Source: Pyropia yezoensis | Taxonomy: Eukaryota > Rhodophyta > Bangiophyceae > Bangiales > Bangiaceae | Assembly: GCA_009829735.1 (NCBI GenBank) | Contig: CM020619.1 | Span: 17,241,816-17,305,815 of the forward strand | Direction: 5' to 3' | DNA: 64,000 bases | Shown: positions 28,275 through 39,049 of the stretch, in pieces | Numbering within the stretch: the stretch's first letter is position 1 | Layout of the letters: each line of letters begins with the position of its first letter | Notes under the pieces: model-generated | Seen by the model: only the letters and a program-made list of their open reading frames with translations | The model's database searches: none | What the model was told of the DNA's origin: nothing | Translations under genes and position numbers: made by a program

Positions 28275-30192
28275 TTACATTGTGTGAGGAGGTACATAAG
28301 CCCGGCCCGCTCGCGCCCCGCCACGTTGCGGGGCTCTGCCTCGCGCAGTCGTCCACCGGGCCACAAAAAAAAAACGGGGGGCAACCGATTGCTTTTCTTT
28401 TCTCTTCTTCTCACGCACTCCCTTGGGCGTGTCTGGTTGGACCGGCCCGAGTGTGAGCAGCGCCGGAGGCCCCCCTGACCCCCGATCCCCGGGGATGGGT
28501 CGCGACCGGGTGCCCGCGTGTGGCGCGTGGCGACGGCGGCCGCCGCCGTCACGCCGCGGGCGCCCCCCCCCGCAACCCCCCCCCCCCGCCGACGACCGCG
28601 CCGACGGCGGGCGGGAGCTCCGCCGCCCCCCCCCCGCCGCCCCCCCTCCCCGGCGGTGGTCGGGCCGCCGCTTGTGGACGCGCCCCCCCTGCACGCCCTG
28701 CCCGCCGTGGCCCCCCCCCCCCGCCGACGCGCGCGCCCGCCGCCGCCGCCGCCGCGACCGCCGCCGCCGCGACCGCCGCGACGCCGCCACCCCCCCCCGG
28801 GCGGCGAGCACCGCCCCCACGGTCAGTACGGCGGCGGCGCCCACCAGGACGCCCACCCCCACCGGCAGGGGCATGCCCAGGAGGGTGGCCTCCCCCCCCC
28901 ACCCGTCCCCCCCCGCGGTGGCGGCCGCGTCGCCCACCCCCCCTGCCCCGCCCCCCGACGGGGAGGACCCCGACGGCGCGGCCGACAGGCCCGGCGGCCC
29001 CGCCGCCGGCGACCGCGGGTCCCCCATCGTCGCACACACCGCCGCCCCGGGGGAGGCGGCGTCGAGGACGAGCGCCTGCATGCGGCGGAGCGTCGGGCTC
29101 AGCGCCCGCACCGCCCGCCCGCGGGGCATCAGGGGCGTCATCAGGGCCGCCCCGTAGGTCGCCTCGTCCAGGTGGTAGACCGACGCGCGGGCCGAGTAGA
29201 CACGCTGCCCGTTGAGGCGGGCGAGCGGCGGCGCGGGGGCGCCGCCGGGCCCCGCGGGCGGCGCAAAGTAAAGGGAGTTGTGGGTGAGGGCGGCGGCGAG
29301 CAGCGCGGGGCCGTCCAGGCCCGTCGCCGCCTGCAGCCGCGTGTCGGTGAGGTAGGAGGAGACGGCGCAGCCGCGGGCGTCGGCGAGGAAGGCGTCAAAG
29401 CGGCCGGGGGTGCCGCCGTGGAAAAAGGCGCGGCCGCCAGACGGCAGGGGGTCCCCCCGGGGGGTGCCCCCGCCGCCGCTGTCGCCGCCACTGTCCTCCC
29501 CGTCGCCGTCGGCCGCGTCGGCGGTGCCCCCCCCGCCCTCCCACGTGCCATTGGCGTCTGCCGCACGGGCGGCGGGCGGGGCGGCCTGCCGGCCACTCCC
29601 CGCCATGCCGCCCACGTACACCACCTTGCCCGACAGCAGCATGGCGTGGAAGGTCTCGTGCAGCAGCACCGACACCAGGTCGTACTCGTTGCGGCCCAGC
29701 CGGGCCGCCGCCGACGCCGCCCGCGAGGGGTCGGGCGCGTACCACCGCTGCCGCGCATTGACCACCATATCCACGTCGTACGGACACCCGTCGGTGCCCC
29801 GCCGCGCCGGCGGCGGCGGCGCCGCCGCCCCCGACGCGGCCGCCTTGGCAGCCGCCGCCGCGTCGGCGGCCGCACACACCGAGTGGCCGGTGAGGGCGGC
29901 GGCGGCGGCGAGCGGGTAGGGCACCCCCCCCACCGCCAGGGACCGCCCGTTGACGGTGTGTGCCAGCGTCGCCGCCTCGTCCAGCGGCCGGAACGCGACG
30001 CGCACCGCCACGGGGACGGTCGACACCCACACCCGCGCGAGGATGGAGGCGGCGGTGGTGACGGCGGCGGCTTGGCCGGCGGTCGGCTCGCCGGTGAGGG
30101 TAAAGTGAAAGGTGGACGTGGGCGGGGACACCGCCGGGCGGGCAGACAGGGGGAGCGCCGCGGTGAGGGGGGGGAGGGTGAGGGGGAGGGTG

Positions 30193-30224
<32 letters not shown>

Positions 30225-30332
30225 GACCGCCGTGGCGGCGGCGGTTACGGAGCGGCGGCGGGGGCGGGGGCGGCCGCCCCGCCTCCGCCGCCACCCCCAC
30301 CGCCACCCCGCCAAGCCGTCGGGGGAAGCCAT
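28275..30332 (-). CDS. Membrane-anchored leishmanolysin-like (M8) zinc metallopeptidase
   Basis: M8 peptidases are surface or secretory metzincins. The protein from ATG 30332 (MASPDGLAGW) has 685 residues. An Arg-rich start and a hydrophobic Ala/Leu segment (about 28-62) look like a signal anchor. The zinc motif is His225-Glu226-x-x-His229 (VSVLLHETFHAMLL). A probable third ligand, His387 in SVYHLDEATYG, lies 11 residues before Met398 of LMTP, the same His-to-Met spacing as in leishmanolysin (His334/Met345). The Gly normally found three residues after the second His is Leu here, which weakens a claim of full activity. The 158-residue gap between His229 and His387 is larger than usual and filled with Gly/Asp/Pro. 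A second hydrophobic segment (about 482-514) precedes a poly-Arg tail. The last 150 residues are low complexity and the stop may be uncertain. Confidence 0.72.
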
Positions 30333-33300
30333 GGCGGTGGTGGTGGTGGTGGTGGCAAGTGGGCTACCGCCCCTGCCGGCAGGCAAACGCCGCCGGGGCG
30401 GGGGGGGGCAGCGGCGTCGCCGCCGTCACGACGGCGCGGCGGCGACGTTGTCGCGGCCGCGGCCGCAGCGGAAGGGCGTCGCCGTACCCTCCCCTACCTG
30501 AACGAGCCAGGGGGGTGCGGCCGCCTCCACCCCCAACCTGCACGCTCTTCACCACCCCCCCCCCCCCCCCCCCCCAGACCAGCCGCTCACCCTCGGCGGG
30601 TAGGCACACCCCTCCCCGACTGCTCCGCCTCCCCCCAGCCCCCGCCCCTCTCACCCGCGGCACCGGCGGCGTCCCCGTCGGCACCAGCCCCGCACACCCC
30701 CCCCCACCCCACAGCCCCAGTATCCTCCCCCCCCCCCCCTCCCAGATGATCCACCCCCGACCGACGGCGGCCTCCCGTCTGCAGCGGGCCGTCACTGCCT
30801 CGGCGGCGACGGGGCCACACCCCCCCACCACACCGCCACACCAGCCGCCGGCCCAGCGTGGCCGTGCCTCGCGCCAAGGATGACGCGACACGTCCCGTGC
30901 GGCCCAGCCGGCTACGCTCCCCCCCCGCCCGCCGTGCGGGTGGCACCAGCGGCGGTGGGGCGCCAAAAAGAAAAAATAGTCACGAGTAGGCCAAGATAGA
31001 GTGGGGGGGGAGGGGGGGCTCGCAGCGCGCGGGAGTGAAGGGGGGGAGGGGGCGGGGGGGGGGGGTGGGCGGGTGGGCAGAGAGAGAGGGAACAGAGCGG
31101 GGCCACCACCGTGTTCCACCCTGTGCCCCCACCGCCGGCGGTGGCAACGACGGCCGCCCCCCCAGCCGGGCGGGACTGCAGTCCCAGCCGTCTGCGCGCA
31201 GACGCGTCGGACGTCGTGGCCAGCACGGGGGCGAGCGCCGCCGCCCCCAGGTCACCACCGGTCCCCACACCCCCCCCGTGTGCGCGGCGGTCGAGTGCGG
31301 GGGGGGGGGGGGGGGGGGGGGGCGGGGGGGGGGGCGGGAGAGTCCGTCTGTTCCCCCGGGGGTGGCGTGACGCCGCGCCTACGCTGCACCCCCCCCCCCC
31401 TCTACCAAAACACGCGCCGGGCGAGCGCGGCGAGGACCGCCGCCGTCGCTGGCGCGGGGGATGGGCACAGAGCGTGCCTCCCCGACCGTCTACGCACCAC
31501 CCCCGCCGGGTGCCGGCGCGTCGCGCGGTGCCACCGGCCGTTGCAGCCACCACCAGCCAGCCCCCCCCCCCCCCCCCCCGCCCCCCTCCCTCGCTGCCTG
31601 CGCTGTCGTCCATCCCAATCCCTTGGGCGGCTGCGCCCTTTCGAGTTGAGGGCGCGTGTCCCACGTTGGGCGGCGGCCACAGCCCTCAACAACGCCCCCC
31701 CCCCCCCCCTCTCCCCTGCTGAGAGGGGGTGGGGCCCGTGCCATTGACGCTGCCAGCCGTGCACCCGCCCCACAGCAGGGACGCCCAACCGCGAGGGGGC
31801 GGGCGGCAAGGCAAGGCAGAGGATTGACACGCCCCCCCCCCCCCCCCCCGCCCCCCCCCCGCCGCCAATCCCCTCTGTCATGCCCGCCCACCACCCACCC
31901 CTCTGTGGACGCGCCCCCCGGGGGCGACGGAGCCAAGCCAGATCCACCTCCCCACCCACAGCGGGCGGGCCCACGAGGGACAACACCCGCCCCCGTGTGG
32001 GGGGAACGCCTCCCAAGGGGAGAACAACCCGCACCGTCAAGCCCGACGGTGACGTTGCAACGTTGCGGCGCGGCACGCGGCGCGCGGCGGCCCCCAGCTG
32101 CAGCAGCAGCAGCAGCTGCGGGGGGCGGGGGGCCCCCCGCCCATCAACCCCGGGGGGGGAGGTGGGGGGGGGGGGCGGGGGTGAAACGCACGCCCTGCGC
32201 CACGGGTGGGAGGGGGTGGTGGTCACAGCCAACAGGGACCCCCCTCACCCCCACCCCACCCCCACCACGCGCCCCTCCCAGCCAACTGTCATGCGACGCG
32301 GGGATGCGGCGGGGGTGGCGTCGGTCGAGGGCCGAGAGGGTGGTAAGAGGGAGAGGGGCTTGCCCGCCACGCGGCGGGGCGGGCGTCGCCAAGTCACACA
32401 CACACACACCCCCTCCCACTTGCCGCGCCAACGCAGCGGCGGCGGCGGCGCGCCTGCCCGTCGCTTGTCAGCACCCCCAGCGGGCACGTGGCGCCGCGGC
32501 GCTGTCGTGGCGGATTTGTACCTATCAGAGTGCGATCTGGGGAGGGGGGGGGAGGGGGGGGGGGAGGGGAAGGCGAGGAAAATCATCTCGACTGGCACTG
32601 GGACCATCCATACCCATCCTGTACGCACGCCACTCCTACATGGCATAGGCTTGCGGGGGGCGGGGGGTCGTCCCGGCGGGGTTGTCCCAGCGGCGAACGA
32701 ACGGTGGCTGAGGGCGGGGGGGGGGGGGGGAGGGGGGGGGGAGGGAGAGGGGGCGGCGGTGGAGGTGGTTTTGGTGGTTGGGCTGGTGGTGGCTCGGAGG
32801 CGGTGGTGGTTGGAGGGGGACGCGTGGTGGCGCGAGTGGCAATGGGCGGCGGCGGTGGCGGTGCGGGCGCACCCCCGAGAGCCCGTGGAAATCATTTGGA
32901 GCGCCCGCGCGCCGCTGTCACGGCCGTTCCGGGACACGGTCGAGTTCGAGGCACACCGAGTTCGCGGCGCCGCGAACTCGTTGCCACATCCGATGCGTCT
33001 TTTTTGGACATCGCAGATAAATAGTCATTGAGTCGGGGCCTCGGACGCAGTGTACGAGCGGGGGGGGGGGGAGCGCTGCGCGTGCGCCACGTGGATCTTG
33101 CGGGGGGGGCGTTGGGGGGGGTTCTGGGAGGTGGGGGGGGAAATCCGGCACGAGGACTTGCTTACTTAGATTTCTTCTGCTCCCATTGCACATAACCACA
33201 AGGGTCGGTGCAGCCGAGTTGTTTGCCCGCCTGTTTGGTTGGGCACTGACGGCCGTCGACCCGTACGGGTTGCCCGCCTGGCTCGTTGGTCACTGATGGA

Positions 33301-33811
33301 CTCCACTCGTGACGCGTGGTGGTTTCTCGAGGCAGGCGGACCCCACCCCTGGACCCGACTTCCATGCGACCCACTGCCGGTGCCCCAAGCTTGGGTAAAC
33401 CCCCGCCCCCTCCCCCCTCGTCCGATGCATCGGGTTGGCCAGTGCCTCCGCCCCACTTCTGCCCCGGCGGCTTGCCCCAACCGGCCGCCAGCTGATGTCG
33501 CCACGGGCTCCTGCCGCTGCTGGCGGTCCACCTGCCCCCCGGATCTCGCTGGCCGCGGGCCCCGTGTCGGGGGGGGGGGGGTGGGGGTGGTTAGAGGAGT
33601 CTCTGTGGGGGTGGGCGGCGGTGGCGATGGCCTCCGCGGCCTGGGCGAGGGTGGGGGTGGTGGTGGCGGCGGCGGCGGTGGCGGCCTGGGCGGCGGTGGG
33701 GGGGGGCGCTTGGGCGGCGCTTGGGTCACCCCGGGCTCCGCGGCAGCGCCACGGCCGGCCCTGTGGGCGGGCGCCGACGGCCGTGGCGTTTGTGGCGGCG
33801 GGGCGCCCGTT
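30333..33811. other. Intergenic region with long homopolymers and a 24-bp palindrome
   Basis: No recognised gene lies in this 3.5 kb. There are C runs near 30550 and 31560-31580, G runs near 31300-31330 and 32710-32740, and a (CAG)n tract near 32099-32115. Alternating long open frames on both strands show no conserved motifs. The lower-GC part from 32880 to 33240 holds a perfect 24-bp palindrome. Confidence 0.4.
32957..32980. repeat. Perfect 24-bp palindrome
   Basis: The half site CGAGTTCGCGGC is followed directly by its exact complement GCCGCGAACTCG. A partial half site (CGAGTTCGAGGC) lies 16 bp to the left at 32941. It could be a binding site for a dimeric protein or a cruciform. Confidence 0.9.
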
Positions 33812-34710
33812 GTGGCCCGCCTGACCGTCTGCCTGATCGAAACGTACGAGCGCATCAACAGCGCCTACTACGCGACCGTAACGGGTGGCGGCGCGGGCGC
33901 GGTGGTGCAGGGGGGCGGGGGGGCTGCGCCGCCGATCAACACTTGGGAAGCCGACGTGGGTGCCGACCGCCACCGGCGGGGGGGGCGGCCGGGCAGTGTG
34001 GAGGGCGGTGGCTCAGACGGGGATGGCAGTGGTGGGGGTGGTGGTGGTGGTGGTGGTGGCGGCGGTGCGGGGGGGGTGGTGGTGGTGGCAGCGGCGGCTT
34101 TAAGGGCGCCTACAGCTGGACGGGGGGGGTTCCCACGTCGCTGGTGCGCGGGGGCAGCTTCTCCCGCGTGGGCGGTGGCGGGTTTGGTAGCGGCACCCTT
34201 ACCACCGCCGCGTCGTCGTCGTCGGTTGCGTCGTCAGTCGGGTCGGTGGCGTCGTCGAGTCGCGGCGGCGGCGGCGGGGGGGGGGGGGGTGGGGGCGGGG
34301 GCGACGGCTCTGGGCGTGGGGGCGGTGGCAGTTTTCACCGTCGCCGTGCGCGCTCCCGTACGGGCGGCGGGGGGGGTGGCGGCGGCGGCGGCGCAGGCCG
34401 CGACGGCGGTGGGGGTGGGGGTGGTGGCGGCGGTGGTGGCAGCGGCATTGGCCTGAGCGGCAGCGGCAGCGGCGTCGTTGGCCGCATGTCGTCCGTATCG
34501 TCGGCGGCGACGGCGACGCCCGAGCCGGGGGTGCTGGGCTTCCACGCGGTCCGTGCGGGCCGGCGGCAGCTGACGCGCCACGCGTCGCACGAGCGGGGGT
34601 GGAACGCGAGTACGCGGCGTTTGAGGCGGCCGTGTCACGGATGCTTGTGTATGACCCGGCCGTCCGCATCAGCGCGTCCGAGGCGCTGCGCGACAAAATT
34701 TTCGCCGCCG
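33812..34710 (+). pseudogene. DYRK-like kinase: both ends present, catalytic core absent
   Basis: At 33812-33880 a plus-strand frame reads VARLTVCLIETYERINSAYY, closely resembling the DH-box segment that precedes the kinase domain in DYRK/minibrain kinases. At 34599-34710, in a frame shifted by one, it reads EREYAAFEAAVSRMLVYDPA and then VRISASEALRDKIF, the standard last helices of a CMGC kinase domain. Between them lie about 700 bases of Gly/Ser-coding low-complexity DNA. I find none of the intervening motifs (glycine loop, VAIK, HRD, DFG, APE). A functional kinase would need about 270 residues there. The frame after 34710 continues to about 36370 as Gly/Ala/Ser-rich tail. Either the core was lost, making this a pseudogene, or the assembly dropped it. 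Confidence 0.55.
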
Positions 34711-36373
34711 TGCTGCCCACCGCCGCCCGCGGCACGCCGTCGGTTGGGCCGACGCCGTCGGCGGCGGCCAAGCTGGCGGGGGGGGGGGGGGGCAGTCTGG
34801 GGAGCTTTTCGGGCATTGCCGCCTCCCATTCCTTGTCGCTGTCTTCCCTCAACACGTTGGGGGTGAGCGGCACGGCGGCGGGTGGGGGAGTGTCCAAGGG
34901 CGACGCTGCCTGCGTCGGTCGCAGTGGCGGCAGTGGCGACGGTGGCGGGATGGGTGGCAGCGGCCTTGGCGGCGGCGGCGGCGGGCCACACCCGCTGCTC
35001 GCCCGCGACGACTCGACGTCGTCAGCATTTCGCTGGGATGCCGGGGACTCCCCGCCGCTGCCTGTTGGGGGAGACGAGGGTGGGGTGTCAGCCGCGTCTC
35101 TGCCATCTGGACGGCGGGCGCCGGCGCCCGCCTGGGGCGCCGCCTTTGGTGGTGCCGGCGCTGCCGGCGCTGGCGGCAGCAGCAGCGGTGCGGACGCGGC
35201 CGCCTCAGCAGCGGTGGCAGCGTCGACCGCCGCGTCGACGGTGGCGGCCGCGGCGGCTGCGTTGGCCCAGTTGGCCGCCGCGACGGGCGGGGGCAGCTCT
35301 GTTACGGGCCACCATGGCGGCGCCGCTGCGGCGCTCCCCCCGGCGGGCGTTGCGCACGCCACCTCCCTGTCCAAGGCCCCCGGCTCTGCGTCCTTCACCA
35401 GCACCACCTCCTCGGGGCGGTCCGCGTCGGGGGAGCGCGCCTCGTTTGTCCTCTGGGCCGAGGAGGTGGGCGTCGAGCCACCCGCGTGGCGCATGGCGGG
35501 GACCGCCGCCGGTGCGGGCGGCCCCGCTGCCGCCGCCGCCGCCGCCGCCGCTGCCGCCGCGGGCGGGGGGGACGGGCCTGCCGCGGGACGCGCCGGCGGC
35601 GGCGTGCCCGTGCCGCCACCCACCCCGCGGGGGGTGCCAGTGGCGGGTGGCCGCGGGGGGCGGGGGCACCCGCTTGCACCCGCGAGGGGGGGCGGGGGGG
35701 GCGCCTCGACCCGCCGCTGCCGCCACGGCATGGCCGGCGGCCGCCCGCTGCCGCCGCCGCCGCCGGCCGACGCGCCGCCGCGGGGCGCGGCGGCGCCCCG
35801 CGCGTGGCATCTGGGGGCGACCACCCCGCGGCGGCCGCGGCGGTGGCAGGTGGCGCTCCCGCCGCCGCCGCCGCCAGTGGCGGCCGCGGGGGGGGGTGTG
35901 GCGAGCCCGCCGGGCACGGCAACGCCGGCCGCGTCGGCGGCGTCGGCGGCCGGGGTCGTGCATGGCATGGAGGGGCGTGGTTCGCTGCCGCCGCCGCCGT
36001 CGCCGCCGCCGCCGCCACCGCCGCCGCGGCGTCGCGGGGACGGGATCCCGACGGCGCGCGGACGGCGCGCGCGCGGGCGGGGGAAGCGACCGTTCCCCTC
36101 CTCCGCGGGGGGAGTTCGCCTTGCCAGCGGCGGGGGGGAAGGCGCCGACCACTCGTGTGTCGCTGCGCGTCGTGGCTTTGCCACGGCGCCGCCGCCAGCT
36201 GGCTGGGGGGGAGAGGGGGGTACCCACGGGTTAGCGCCGCCACCACGGTGTGGCCCACCCGCGGGAAGGAGCAGCGGGCGCTGCGGCGCGGAGGCGGCGC
36301 CGCACGTCTTACAACCGTGCACCTGCCCGGTACGCAGACCCCCAACTGCGGGGCCAAGGGGTTCCCGCTGTGA
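34711..36373 (+). other. Low-complexity open frame continuing from the kinase remnant
   Basis: The frame that contains the kinase C-terminus stays open for hundreds of codons. It is rich in Gly, Ala, Ser and Pro, with occasional ordinary segments (for example SASGERASFVLWAEEVGVEP near 35427). DYRK kinases often have long low-complexity tails, so this may be the tail of the original protein. The real stop is uncertain because of G runs near 35690, 35890 and 36130. Confidence 0.35.
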
Positions 36374-37087
36374 GCGACGCCCGCACCCTCCTACCGCCAC
36401 CCCCCCGCTCCCCCCCGCCGTCGGCGTGATCGAAAAGCCGCCACGACAGAGCCGCACAGGGCAGGCGTCGTCCACCCCCTCCCTGTACGCTCCCCTCAAA
36501 CCCTCACCATCCTCGTCGGCAACCGCGCCGGCCGCAATACACAGGCCGCAATACACAGGCCGATGCTGCCGTTTTTCTCTTTTGAGAGGGGCGCCCCTTT
36601 CTGTAGTGTTTCGTCTTCCCCAGCCTCTCCCCGGCTTCCTCCCGCCGCCCTTCTCCCGCCGCCCTTCTCCCGCCGCCCTCCTCCGGCCGCCCTCCTCCCG
36701 CCGCTCCTCCTTCCGCGCCTCTTCGTTCAGGCTGTGGGCGCCCTCCCGCCCCCCCGCCCCTCTTGCCCTTCCCCCCTCTCCCTCCCCTCCGCAACCCTCA
36801 ATGCCCTCGCCCGCGCCATCTGATCGACCGCCGGCGTGCTGGCGTGCCCGCGGCATACGGCGGAGCGGTGCGGGTGCGAGACGGTTGACGGCGGTGGCAA
36901 GCACCAACCTGACTATGGTCGCGGCCATTTTTTTTCACTCGAAACCATGACCATACATGATGAAGAGACCCCCCTCCCTGGCGCCGTGGCTAGCCCGTGG
37001 GCGCCACAGGAAACTGAGGCGTAGCTCTTGCAGCCGCCGTCCTACGCATGAGTGGCCCCATGCCTTGTCTTTCAGACGGTGAGCGCC
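36374..37087. other. Intergenic region with short direct repeats
   Basis: GCCGCAATACACAG occurs twice in tandem near 36530-36560. A C/T-rich unit (CCGCCGCCCTTCTC and variants, about 15 bp) repeats five or six times at about 36645-36715. No gene is seen. Confidence 0.5.
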
Positions 37088-37528
37088 TCACGAGGAGACG
37101 CGGTGGAGCTTGCAGGTGCTCTCAACGATGTACGTCTTTCCGCAACTGTCGGTAAACTTCTGACCTGGTTTCACGACGATGGGGCGGCCGTTGCACGCGT
37201 CCTTGACCTTGTGAGGGCACGCCCGCTGCAGCTGGCAGTCCCATCCGGCCTTGTAAGTCTTGTCACAGCGGTCCGTGAACATCGTGCCCGGCGCCACCAC
37301 GATGAGCTTGCCGCTGCACGCGTCCGAGTAGCCGCACATCCGGTGTAGGCGGCACTGGCCGTCCACCTTGTACATGTTGTGGCAGCTGTCGGTGAACGTA
37401 TTGCCTGGGTGAGCCTTGATGCGCTTGCCGTCGCACGCATCAGAGAAGGTGCAGATTCGGGCGTCAACGGCGGAGACAACCGCCAGGGTGCTGAGCGCCA
37501 CGGCCATGAAGAGCACGCGGAAGTTCAT
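37088..37528 (-). CDS. Secreted protein with three cysteine-rich repeats
   Basis: This 146-residue protein has a clean signal peptide (MNFRVLFMAVALSTLAVVSA, cleavage near 20-23). The rest is three copies of one module of about 39 residues: residues 26-64, 65-103 and 104-146. Each has four cysteines (26/32/49/59, 65/71/88/98, 104/112/129/139) and the frame C-x5-C-x-G-[KR]-x-I-x(3)-PG-x(2)-FTD-x-C-x(3)-Y-x(5)-C-x-L-x-R. The third copy has two extra residues between its first two cysteines. Two disulfides per module seem likely. I do not recognise the family. The size, secretion signal and repeats suggest an extracellular matrix, carbohydrate-binding or defence role, but this is inference. The coding density is ordinary, without homopolymer tracts, unlike its neighbours. 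Confidence 0.85.
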   Translation of the reverse strand: MNFRVLFMAVALSTLAVVSAVDARICTFSDACDGKRIKAHPGNTFTDSCHNMYKVDGQCRLHRMCGYSDACSGKLIVVAPGTMFTDRCDKTYKAGWDCQLQRACPHKVKDACNGRPIVVKPGQKFTDSCGKTYIVESTCKLHRVSS

Positions 37529-38809
37529 GGTGCAGGACCGCTGGTGGAGGAGGAGGGGGGTGGAGAGGAAGGCGGGTGGCTTGGAAGACGGGCTGACCAG
37601 AGGGGGAGGGGGTAGGGGGGCGCGCGGCTGAACAGAACAGCGACCCGTGTCCTTGCCGTTGAGATGCAGGTGGGGATGAAGAACGCGCCCTTCCCCCGTC
37701 GATGGGCGCGCGGTACTCCTCTAATAGGTTCGCGAAGGGCCTCCCCAACCGGTGGACATCCCCCCACGGTCACGGCGGCGGCGACTGGCCGCCCCCCCGC
37801 CCCCCCCATTCCCGCTCACGCGCGTGCCCTGAGGAGGCCAGAAGGTATGGCGGCGGGAGGGATGCATAGCCCAGGGTTTGCGCCGGGCAGCAACCCCTCC
37901 CCGGGGCGAGGTACCACGCACGTCCCCCAGGGCGGGGTACCACGCACGTCCCCCATCCGATCCTCTGCCAACTGGTATATACGAAACAGTGAGGCATGGG
38001 GTGGGGTTGGGAGGGTCTCGCTTTGACGCTTAGGCTGCCGACGCGTGTCGGCCGCGCGGTGCGGCCAGCACACGGGCTACGCGGTCCATGTACTGTATGT
38101 ACACACGTGCGCTCGTCGTGATAGTGTCAGGTGTGTCTGATACGCTGCGGCGGGGATCACTCCGTCTTGGTGGACGCCCCTTCCATACGGTCGCGCGGGG
38201 GGCGTGATGGAAGCACGTGCTGTCGCGACGTACGCGTCCAGCGGCTGTGGCGTCGAGGGGAGGACGGGGCGGGGGGGTACCAGGCCCCGCCCGTCATGGG
38301 CACCTACCGTACGTGGCGGCGTGTAGCGGACGGGTCCCGCCCGGGGAAGGCGTCGTCGGATAGTCAGGCACGGCTGAGTGGCGGCCGCGGCCGTGGGGAG
38401 GCAGCCGCACCTCCATCATGGAGGGGTATGTTGGCCGCCCGGCCGCCGTCGCCGCGCGCGGACCCAGGCGCGCGCTGGACGGCGTGCTCCCCCGCGCGTG
38501 GATACCCGCGGACAGTCACGCACGCACGGTTGCCGGCTGCCGGCGGCGGCGACGCGAGCCCCCGCCACCGTGGTCGCCGGCCCGCCGCTGCTCGGAGGCG
38601 CGCCGTCGGCACCCCCCCCGGGCAGTAGTAAGCCATACTTCGGGGTGAACGGCTCCTTCAATATGACGGGGGCACATTCTATCTGACTATGTTTTGCTTT
38701 TCGCGCCTAGGCGGTACGGCGTAGCCCGGTGACTCCCTTTCCTTCCCCTTACCTTCCCCGCTTCCCCACCCCGCCCAGCCTTGCACCGCCCCTGTCCGAC
38801 CTTTCGGGC
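37529..38809. other. Intergenic region with a 22-24 bp duplication
   Basis: GGTACCACGCACGTCCCCCA occurs twice in tandem at about 37909-37955. A GTAC-rich palindromic stretch (ATGTACTGTATGTACAC) is at 38088-38104. No supported gene lies here; the plus strand is C/T-rich just before 38810. Confidence 0.45.
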
Positions 38810-39049
38810 ATGCGTTCCCGGCAGTCTTGCCGCTGGTCTACCCGGCGCCTCCCCACGGTGCTGCGGGTGGCCGCGGCCGCCGCGGCAGCCATCGCCTCGG
38901 CGTCCGCGGGGGCTGACACGTCACCGGCGTGTTCCGCCGTAGCACCCCCACCGCGAGGGGCTGGAGCCGCTTCAGCTGCCACCGACCCCACCGCAACTGC
39001 CGCCGACGCCGTCGCTGCTTCTGATGTAAAAATGTTCGCGCTCTCATGA
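38810..39049 (+). CDS. Possible short secreted protein or first exon
   Basis: ATG 38810 follows a C/T-rich leader like those of other genes here. It opens 79 codons starting MRSRQSCRWSTRRLPTVLRV. A hydrophobic Ala-rich stretch follows (AAAAAAAIASASAGA), which looks like a signal peptide, then an Ala/Thr/Pro-rich region that stops at 39049. It might be a short secreted protein. It might also be a first exon, because GATGTAAAAATG near 39022 resembles a splice donor, but no second exon was recognised. Function unknown. Confidence 0.3.
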   Translation: MRSRQSCRWSTRRLPTVLRVAAAAAAAIASASAGADTSPACSAVAPPPRGAGAASAATDPTATAADAVAASDVKMFALS

